Assembly (NCBI GenBank): GCA_032871835.1
Contig: CM065302.1
Coordinates: 1,735,094 to 1,799,093 of the forward strand
DNA length: 64,000 nt
Origin: Dipteronia dyeriana
Taxonomy: Eukaryota > Streptophyta > Magnoliopsida > Sapindales > Sapindaceae
Direction of reading: 5' to 3'
Under the pieces are notes generated by a model. It was not told where the DNA came from and ran no database searches. It worked only from the letters and a program-made list of their open reading frames with translations. Positions within the stretch are counted from its first letter, which is position 1. Each line of letters begins with the position of its first letter. The translations under genes and the position numbers were made by a program. Of this stretch, positions 47,440 to 56,818 are shown piece after piece.

Positions 47440-47830
47440 TTGCACTTAGCCGAAGAATATGGAACGCAGACCATCTTTTCCTTTCCGTCAGGAGCAAAGT
47501 ATCCTTCCTTGCCACAGTTGAAACACGTTTTGTCAGCTTTACCCTTCTTACCACCTGCTTGCCTCGCTTGAACTTGGTAGTATTAGCCTTCTTCCCATTT
47601 TGCCTATCATGGTAGTCCTTGCGCTTTTACCCAGATGCTTTGCGCGAACTAGATTCAGCAACATAAGACGAGCTATTAGCCTTAGCAGCTTCCAAACGCT
47701 CAGCTTCAAGCTCCAAATGACTCGAAAGATAATCAAAGGTCTTTATATTTTCAGTGTGCTTCATGTTAAGTTTCATATGCTCCCATGAGTCAGGTAGGGA
47801 ACAAATGCCAGCTTGGACTTGCTGTTGTTA
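47440..47830 (-). pseudogene. Copia gag C-terminal relic
   Basis: On the minus strand: SLPDSWEHMKLNMKHTENIK, TFDYLSSHLELEAERLEAAK, a basic stretch, then KTCFNCGKEGYFAPD. This is a Copia gag end with a zinc knuckle whose later His/Cys are lost. One stop follows SSRKASG. It lies at the start of the palindrome spacer. Confidence 0.8.
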
Positions 47831-47990
47831 AGTCAACTACTCAACAGTTATGTTCTGATAACACTCCAATTTAAATCAATTGGGTACTTGTTTATCACTC
47901 TGACCCACAATGGGAGTCTGTTTGGGCTAAACCCATAAGCCCAAAAACCAACAGTAAGTTTTCGGAAACGATACTGTTCATTGGAATATA

Positions 47991-48717
47991 AGGTCTCGTT
48001 CTGCAGCTGTTTTTCAGTCCGTTTCGTATTTATTTTTTAAAAACGATTTCGAAAACGCGTTCGTTAACCGTTTTTCATTTTATTTTCAAAAAAAAAAAAT
48101 GAAAAACAAAATCAGTTTTAAAAGTCAAAGATTTGAAAAATACAAAATACTTGTTTTTCGTTTTTTTTTTTTTTCATTTTGTTTTTTATTTTTTTAATAT
48201 TAAAAAAAATCTTAAACTATTAATTGTACTATTATGTGTTTAATATGACTAGGACAAGACAGAACAAGATTTTTAAATTACCAAAGTGTCCCTCTTATAT
48301 ATATTATTATAATATAAATTATAATATATGTAATAATATTTATTATATAATAATATATATATTATAATTATTTATTTATAATTTAAGAGTTTAGTTTTGA
48401 TTAATTCATTTTTTTGATATGTTTGTTTGAATTAATTTTTGATGTGTTACTTTTGTTTAATTTAAAAATTACAATACAAAAATTATATTGGTTAATTATT
48501 TAATAAATTTGTTTATAGTTGTAATAATATTAAACAAAATACTAAAATTGTTATTTCAATTTTTGATAATTTTCGGTTAACCTACCAGATGAAACCAATT
48601 TTTTTTTGATAATTTTTGATAATTTTCGGTTAAAAATGAAACCAAAAATACTGTTTTCAATTTATTTATTTTTTTCGAAAAAACAGCAATTAAAAAACGC
48701 TTACAGGATGGACCCTA
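47991..48717. mobile_element. Possible hAT/MITE-like element in the spacer
   Basis: The left end AGGTCTCGTTCTGCAGCTGTTTTTC resembles the inverted right end (minus strand from 48717: AGGGTCCATCCTGTAAGCGTTTTTT). The interior is extremely AT-rich with repeated TTTTCGGTTAA. No target duplication was confirmed. Confidence 0.35.
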
Positions 48718-49884
48718 AATTGTAAAACTAATAGTCTACGAGGTGCATCACCGATCAAAAGACAATCATAAAGTCAGAAAGCCTTCTCAGTGAACCCAAT
48801 TGCCTGATGATCGACTGTTTTAGTGAAGAGAAAAATTCTCTTCTTGGTCCTATTTATTTATGTTTTATTTGTCTCTGTTTTGTGTTGCAAAAATGCACAC
48901 ACACAGCACACAAAAACACCCACAGCACACAACATACCTTTTTGCTTAGTGCACACACAACAAGCTCTATCTTCTTGTCACGGTATGTTAGCTGATTTCT
49001 ATACGGTTTTAAGGGACTATCCTAAATTCAAAGCTAAGTGACTACACTTTAAGTAAATCGACAAGATCATTTCAAGTTAGTGCCTTCAGCGGTGTGACAC
49101 ATCTTTTTTTGACCAAATTCCATTGTTTAGGTCCCAAAATCACAGATCTTGTTATTTTAGGAAACTTTCATTTTTAGTCATAAGTTGACTTTGACAAGTC
49201 AGAATCGTTTGCCGTCAATTCTGTCTTGTACAGGGTTGTTAGTATTATTTAATTTTCGTGATTTTGTTATTTTTGGCAATTTTTGCTATTTTTGATAACT
49301 TTTGCTATTTTTGATAATTTTTACTATGTAATCTCGTTTCTTGTCCAATAAAGATTCGGGTTAGGGTTTAAACTATCTAAATAACCTTGTAAGCCGAAAG
49401 ACGCATTAACTTTTGATTCAATAAAAATTTTAGAATTATTTCTCTTTATTTCTGGTAATTTCCAGTATAATACGGAGTATATACGTCAGTTTTATTCCTT
49501 TATATTTTTCACTACAATGTTTTTCAAATATATATACATAACACTCTATTTTTATGTGTTGTGTTTTCCTGCCGTATATATGCAGTTGTTTGATTTTGGA
49601 ATAAAAATGAGCCCATCATTTGGGCAGATATGCCAAGAGAAATATTATTTGGCAAAAGAAAAAGTTAACTTAATTAGAGTGACATAGCTATTTATGATTT
49701 CTTCTTAAAAAGGATATGCACCCAAAAATGGGAGCAATTAGGAGTTCTATACAATGAGAAGGCATGCCATGCCACCTTCATTGAATCACCAAAGCTTTTC
49801 AGGATGGAAGATGCCTATGAAAGTTGATCTGTATATCTGGAAAAATAAGGGAAGTTGCATACTTAAAAGTGCAGTCACGGGGAT
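48718..49884. other. Spacer DNA without recognised gene
   Basis: Contains a short CA-rich run (about 48894-48960), TTTTTG(A/G)TAATTTTTG(C/A) repeats near 49265-49325 and TTTAGGTCCC... sequence resembling the LTR-like relic at 63.2-63.5 kb. No open frame is convincing. Confidence 0.4.
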
Positions 49885-51127
49885 CTAAGCCAGAATAGTA
49901 ACCAGAATAGAGATCCATTTGAATTTGTCGTGGAGTACGATCCAGAGAGCTGCAACAAAAGCTACCATCATAGTGGTAATGGCGAAAAAGAGAGAAGCAA
50001 GACCTATCAGCAGTTTTAGAGGAAGTTTCTTCAGGAAATCTTCTTCTGCATAACGAGCCGTCAGGATAGATAGAAACATTACTACGGATGTTAAAGACGA
50101 AAAGAGGGCCAGTGCATCTGAAATTATGAACAGTGTAAATGCTTTATCATGTAAAAATATTGGAAAGCCTTCACCATTGTTGCCTCCAGGTACCGTAAAA
50201 GCTGCAGAAAACACTACAGTGGCTACAAGAGTTGTCACAACCATGCAAGAATTTGATGTGTCTTTCATCCATTTTTCTGCCTTCTCAACCAATGTCTCAT
50301 GGTTCTTAGTAAATAGTTGCCTAGGTGTAAGTCCAGCATTGTCTTTCTTTTCCTTGATAGAAGTGTTAACAAGTTTCTCCACCTCCTACAACATTAATTA
50401 AAGAGATTACGACATCAAAGTTTCAATAAATTAATTGGCAAATACAAATTCAATCACATTTAACCAACACATAAAAGACTATTAGGTCAAACCTAGACCG
50501 TAATACCATGTTAGTAACCATCAGATCTAAAAACGTAAGTTTATTGAAAAAGATCCAACAATAGCATTAAAACACTCTAATGTATACGGAATAACTATAA
50601 TAGTATTAGTACAAGCACCTGAAACCACTGTAATTCTCTCTGCATCTGTAGAGCTGTACCGGATATAGATGATAGTTGAGGAGGAGGTGCCAACTTAGCT
50701 ACCAGATTCATCATAATTGACTCCGATCCTCTCTTCTCCTTTAAATTAAGTTCGATCAGCTTACTATCCGTCCCTTCAGTCAATTGACGAAATGCATTTT
50801 CCCTCGCTCCAGGAGCTAACAAGCACTCTGTAGCCGTCACGGATAAAAGATTGAAAATTGATTCTCGTTTATTTTTAATGGCAACATGAAGTATAGTTGT
50901 CGAGCTTTTCGGATACCAAATCATGTCAGGGAAATGTTGAAGACATTCTCTTACAATTTCAACAATACCTGAACTTGCGGCAAGATTTAGAACCTCTGAC
51001 TCCATGAAAAATTTTAAACGTTCTAAAGTTGGCATATGTTTGGCTCTTTTACATACGATAGTTACCAATTCCATCGCATATTTGTGTCTCAACTTTGTTT
51101 CTTGGAGTTTTTTGCTGGTTGAGGGAG
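49885..51127 (-). pseudogene. PGG-domain ankyrin protein, 5'-truncated
   Basis: Two exons, 51127-50619 and 50385-49885, spliced GT-AG in phase 0. Exon 1 begins after a good acceptor (TTTGCAG) with a split codon, so an upstream exon is required but not found. It encodes LRHKYAMELVTIVCKRA, one ankyrin-like unit (SSTTILHVAIKNKRESIFNLL) and LQMQRELQWFQ. Exon 2 carries EVEKLVN, NAGLTPRQLF, the PGG motif (FSAAFTVPGGNN) and about four membrane-spanning helices to a TAG at 49885-49887. This is the C-terminal half of ACD6/ITN1-type plant membrane ankyrin proteins, linked to defence or salt responses. The N-terminal ankyrin exons are missing; upstream is a hAT insertion and then the right palindrome arm. 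The remaining frame is intact, so the loss may be recent. Confidence 0.85.
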
Positions 51128-51370
51128 CTGCAAATTAGAACTATATATATGAATGCTTTAAATAAGAAAATAACTTCTCTGTACATCCATACTTTTATTT
51201 ATATATATTACCCAAAAAACTTTTCTGTACATCCGTATTTTGATAAATTTATTTATAGAATATATAACCTTAGATGAATTTAATTACAAGGACAAATTAA
51301 TTTTATTTCAGAGTATTACAAAAAGACTCTTCCATTTCCCCTCTTCAAAAGTTGTCTATTTGCTTGAATT

Positions 51371-51951
51371 TAGCGGTGAAAAGTGGGCCAGTCCGGCCCG
51401 TTTTGGCACGGCTAGCCGAACCTGTTTTCTAAAATGGGTCGGGCCTATTTTTCAAAACAGGTCGGCCTAGCACGGCAAGCCAAATTTGGCGTGCCGTGCC
51501 AGACTTGGCACGGCAAGTGGGCATGGCCTGCCGTGCCGGCCTGCGAGCCGGGCCAGCCCTTTTTAAAAAATATATATATAAAATTTGTTAATAATATCAT
51601 AGAGTATGGACATCCTAGAGTATTGGGATGTGACTCATAACCCTTGTCCAAGTAAATATGTTTTCTTTTACTTTTTTCTCATTTTTATATAGGTTATATC
51701 TCTATTCATTTCTCTTATTTATCCGACATGTGATGTGAGATTGAATTTCCATTTTCATTCATTGATACAAGTATATAATATAATGATATTCTCTTGAGTC
51801 CATTTTTTTTTATCTAAATATGGAAAACATAGAGAGAGTTGGGGGGTCTATTAAAATTAAATAATGGTTTTGTTAAAAAAAATCAAATAAGCTATCTATT
51901 GATATTATATTATTATACAATAATTTCCATCTTTTCCATCTATGAACAAAA

Positions 51952-51996
<45 letters not shown>

Positions 51997-52501
51997 CATT
52001 AAATATCATTCACATATTCTACTTCTCTAATCTTGGTCATAGTAATTGCTTATAACCATAGTTGTATTTAATCTCATATCCTAAATCAGATAAATAATAG
52101 CATTGAAGAGATGTCTAACCAATATAAAAAGGAGGGAAAAACAAATGAAAACTTACATATCTAAACAAGGGTTATGAACCATGGTTCAATACTCTTCAAT
52201 ATCATTTATCTTTAAAACATTTTATTTTTATACATAAATTATTTGTTTAAGTTTTTTTTTTTGTATAATTTGGCTCTCTGTGCCGACGGTTGGGCATGGC
52301 ACGCCGGCCAAACGTGCCAGGCGGGGCTGGGCGGGGCTGGCACGGCGTGCCTCGATCTAGGCCTGGCATGGTCCATCAATGTAGGTCATGCCTGACACGG
52401 TACGCTCCCTAGGCGAGCTGTGCTAGGCATGACCTGCCTTCATTGGCAGGCCAAACGTGCATGCCCATCCTATCCAGGCCCACTCCATATTTACATCACT
52501 A
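51371..52501. mobile_element. hAT element, GC-rich ends (1.13 kb)
   Basis: Perfect 8-bp target duplications CTTGAATT (51363-51370 and 52502-52509) flank ends TAGCGGTG... and ...CATCACTA, the hAT layout. Terminal 250-bp zones are GC-rich with many GGCC, GCCGTGCC and GGCACGG motifs; the centre is AT-rich and includes an (AT)n run at about 51957-51992. No transposase. It lies just upstream of the truncated ankyrin gene. Confidence 0.85.
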
Positions 52502-52959
52502 CTTGAATTTGGATCATCGATCTGATCTTTTTCTTGACATCACCTAATCTCATGACACATAAACATTACAATGAAAGCGTGATTAAGATACAATTGGTTT
52601 TCATAACCACTCTATCAGCAATCAATCATACGTCTTAAAAAGATCATGAAAAATATCATATAAACAGAGGATCCAAATCCTATTTGCTTATTTATGTGAC
52701 AATTTAAGGAGTGAAAAAAAAAGTCATTCCAAACCACCCCCCTCCCCCCAACCAATCTAATTACTCTCCATTTTTTCTAATTAACAAATACTTACTCTCC
52801 ATTTTTTTCAAGTTAGAAATAATAACTTTTCAAATACACTACTTTCATATATATGGAATGGTCCTCTGATAAATGTAGTATTCATGCCAGCATATGTGGA
52901 TTTAATTTTGTCATTTCCGACGACTTCTTTGTTGTCAAAAGTGGGTACAATGTTGGTAT

Positions 52960-53170
52960 AGATTTGGGGTGCAAGTTGAGTACCTCAGACTTGAAGCTGT
53001 CTGGCTTGTGGTAGGGTTCAATCTAGGGTTTGAAAATACTAGCTAAATTGAAGATTTTTCTATGGCGAGCTTCGAAAGATTGGATTCCGACTATGGCTAA
53101 TTTAGCTAGAAGGAATATAGATGTCAGTCATATTGCCCAATTTGAAAGAATTCTGTTGAAACTACGACTC
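52960..53170 (+). pseudogene. LINE zf-RVT relic (right arm)
   Basis: Encodes LAKLKIFLWRASKDWIPTMA and NLARRNIDVSHIAQFE, the inverted copy of the left-arm LINE piece. It breaks off at about 53205 where the Copia relic begins. Confidence 0.75.
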
Positions 53171-53204
53171 ACGCTTTGTGTCTGCTCAGGCTTGAAGTTT
53201 GAGA

Positions 53205-54773
53205 GTGTGGTTATAACAATTTACTACATAGTGGAACTTTCTCTTGTCGTCCTGACGGTCGTGGTTTTTTTCCGATTTGGGTTTCCACTTAAATTCGTTG
53301 TGTTGTGTGTGTTTGAATTATTTCTCTTTCCTCTTATTTATTTCTTTTGTTATTATTTGTGTTCTATGCGGCAACACTTTCGTATAATGACGATTTATCC
53401 GCCAATAACTGGTATCAGGGCATCGATTGCTTGATGGTGATCTTAACAAACTGGTATGGCAAAGTTGATGATATTCGAGGTCGAGAAGCTCGATAGAAAA
53501 TTTAACTTTGGCTCGTGGTAAGTTCAAGTCAAAAATCTGTTAATCCAAGTCAAAGATCTGCTAATCCAATACTGTTTACACAAGGCGTTAAAGGGCAAGC
53601 CAACCCCTGTGACCTTGAAGACTTTGGAGATTCTAGAAAAGAAACGGCTGGTACTAGTTTTGGAAAATATGTGATGAACGATGATGAATGGGAAGATCTA
53701 GACGAGAGAGCTGCAAGTACAATACGATTGAGCTTAGTCAAGAATGTTCTTACAAATATTCAAGGAACATATTCATTGAAAGAACTTTGGGAGAAGTTTG
53801 AAGAATTGTATCAATCGAAGACCGTCTACAACCGATTCTACCCGAATGAACAGTTTTACACGCTGCAGATGTCTTAAGGTACGAAGATTTTTGATCATCT
53901 GGGAGTGCTCAATGGGATGATTTCCTTGAAGACTGGAGGTAGAAAATCATATTTTAGGGAGGCTTGAAGACTGAAAGAACTGAAGAAATAAAATCTGAAA
54001 GGTTCCACAGCGTGGACCGCAGTGCGGACAAACGCACAAACCGTGGCATAGGGAATAGGTCGACTCCTGTGAGATCACACGACGTAGACCGCGGCGGAGG
54101 TAAATACACCAACCACGGTATTATGAGCGGTGGTTGACAATGATAATCCGCGGTGTTGGGTACGGGTGGCCAAACCGCGACCCAAACCGTGGTAATGGCT
54201 GATTTTGCCCAAATTAGGAATGTCGCGTGAAAATAGAAAATGTGTTATCTTCTGAAAGTTCTTGTGCTAATCGAAGAAGGAAAGAATTTATCTTCATGAA
54301 GAATAGGAAAGTCTTGTACTTAAAAGAAAAATGATTTCTCTTAAACAAGAAGGCTTTTCATAAATAGGAAATAGTATTTATGTGAAATAAATAATTCTTG
54401 TACGTTTAGGAGTAGGATTTTCTTTTATCTTAAACTCCCTGTAATTCATATAAATAGACCATAATAGCTAGGCTATTGAGGGGTAGAGCAAATTAACAAA
54501 TCTAGAGAGATCTTAAGAGAGCATTGAATGTAATTGGGTTTGGGATATTTTAGAGAGAGAATCCTGAGAGTGGTTGTAATAATTTACTACATAGTGAAAC
54601 TTTCTCTTGTCGTCCTGACGACAGTGGTTTTTTTTCCGATTTGGGTTTCCACGTAAAATCGTTGTGTTGTTTTTGTTTGGATTATTTCTCTTTCCCCTTA
54701 TTTATTTCTTTTGTTATTGTTTGCGTTCTATCTGGCAACGCTTCCGCATAGTGACGATTTATCTGCCAACAAC
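53205..54773 (+). mobile_element. Copia relic with PBS, gag and partial LTRs
   Basis: The segment 53206-53406 is repeated at 54555-54773 (GAGAGTG(T)GGTT...GCCAA(T/C)AAC), the 3' parts of two LTRs. Directly after the first copy stands TGGTATCAGGG (53410-53420), a near-perfect initiator-Met-tRNA primer site. A broken gag follows (FEVEKLDRKFNFGSW; then DDEWEDLDERAASTIRLSL and ELWEKFEELYQSK). No pol remains. The upstream part of the first LTR is lost. Confidence 0.8.
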
Positions 54774-54911
54774 TGACACTTTATCGAAATTAGCTTTAAC
54801 TAGCGTTAGGGATTAGTTTTGGATGGAAGAATACCCTCAGTGTGTGGAGAGGTTCTTACGGGATGACTTATTGTTGATATCTGTTTATTTATGAATAAAG
54901 TTGTTTGCTTT

Positions 54912-54913
<2 letters not shown>

Positions 54914-54983
<70 letters not shown>
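54914..54983. repeat. (AT)n microsatellite, about 35 units
   Basis: Uninterrupted alternating AT/TA run in the right arm; the left arm has only short TATATA at the matching place (about 46150-46165). Confidence 0.95.
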
Positions 54984-54984
<1 letters not shown>

Positions 54985-55651
54985 TCAAATATTAATGGTG
55001 ATGTGATATAAAAAATAACATAATAATAAGTAAAGAAGGAGAAGGTACTCATCAATATTAAAGAGAGAAACAAAATCTTATTTGAAGAATCTCATTTGAA
55101 AAGTTTGTTGGAGCACTAATTTGGTTGTAACAAATATCTTATTTAAAGAGTCTTTTACAAATACTCTTAGTAAGTATATTAAAAGTACTCTTACCACCCA
55201 TTCTAATCTCAACTCTCTTATTTCAAGATAACCACATTTTTCTTTTTAAGAATAATTGGATCGAATTTTGTTTGAAGGTTGAAACAAATGTTAATATAGA
55301 GATGGGTATTGTAAGTATATTTAAATTAAATCTAAATAGATAAATTCTCATGAGGGACAAATATGAAGAAGGCTCATCTATTGACTATTGTTCTAACCTA
55401 GGCCACATCAAGGGATTTCTGCTTCTCCAGAAGATGACCAAACTTTATTGTTTGCTAGATCTAGGCTCTTCAAACCTAGTATCCACCCAAACATGGTATA
55501 CGAGAGTTGATAGAAGACGATGATGGAAACTAAAACGACAGAGAATGAAGGGATTCACACGCAATAAATGAAAAATAACAAAATAGATTTTTCTTTTTCT
55601 AAGACTATCCTAACAACATATGGGTTTGAAAATTTAATGACACCATTTTGG

Positions 55652-56485
55652 AGGGCTTTTGTGCAAATATCACCACATTAATAATTTATGTTTTAAAGAC
55701 ACCAATTAACGTATGAAGACGAAAATACCCCGACATTAACTTTGACGTTGTTAACATAAGAGAGAAAAAGTGCCATAGATGTCAATTGTTTTGGTTGTTG
55801 ATTAATTGAATGAAATGCTAGATTAGGTTTTATTTGTGGATCTGATAATGATTATGACTTAAGTTAGGGTTTTGAATTTGTGGAACAGTTGTTGAGGAAG
55901 ATAATATTCTGGGTGTCCAAGTTTTTTGTTGATGAACGCGAACATTTTTTCGTCGTTTATGCTTTTATTTTTGAAATTAGTTTGAGTTCAATCGAGTTTT
56001 TTTAATTCATATTCGAGCTTTTATTTTACACGTTCGAGAGGATTGAAATAAAATTCGAGTTTTTTTTTTCATTCGAGCTTTTTTTATTTCGAGATTTTGA
56101 CATACAATCGAGCTTTTATAAAAGCTACGAGTTTTTATAAAGAAGCTCTGAGCTTTTACATTTCAGATTCTTTCAGATTTTTTTGTAATTACATTTTCAG
56201 TCTTGTAGTTCGACTACTGCGAGCTCGATCCCCGAATGCGTCTGCGTAGCCCTACTAAACTAATTATTCAATGAAGATACATTGATAATGTTATGATGTT
56301 TGACCTCCATTGGAGGTCTGTTTAACAGACCTATATGAAGAAGATGAAAAAATAAAATCTTCTAAAATTTCAAAGTAAGAGCTGATTGAAGTACAAAATC
56401 AAATTTTAAAGGCTTTTTGGACAGTTTACCATAATAAGTGCATTTTAAACATAAATTATTAAACTGATGGCATCATCGCAACACA
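55652..56485. mobile_element. MULE deletion derivative (834 bp) in right arm
   Basis: The left end GTGCAAATATCACCACATTAA...ACCAATTAACGTATGAAGACG matches the left terminal repeat of the full MULE. The right end TTTACCATAATAAGTGCATTTTAAAC...GCAACAC matches its right one. TCGAG minisatellite units survive inside (about 55985-56170) but the transposase is gone. Its orientation is the same as the left-arm MULE although the surrounding arms are inverted. Confidence 0.75.
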
Positions 56486-56818
56486 AGAAAAAAAAGGTGA
56501 CAATTCTCACCATTTCCACGATAACATATTTACATATTGTTTAATCTTTTAAAAAAAAGACCCTTAAAGCTAAATTGTTATAACTATATTTACCTAATAG
56601 AGTGGACTATGCCAAAACAAACTGGAATTTTTGATTGATTGATTGATGGATGTGGTGAGAAATTTGGATTATTTTTGGGTGGCAATAGAGCCCGACTAAA
56701 ATCAATACTTGTTACCGTGAACACTTTTATTTATAATATACGACGATTATCAATTTAATATCTAAATGTTTTTCAAATTATTAGTTTTTTGTAATCATGT
56801 GTTTTTTTTTGTGCTTGT

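Noticed and set aside
55652..56485. Simple flip of the MULE by recombination between its terminal repeats as a full explanation
   Set aside because: The TTTAAGGGTC...GTTATC flank also changed sides, so a flip alone does not account for the arrangement.
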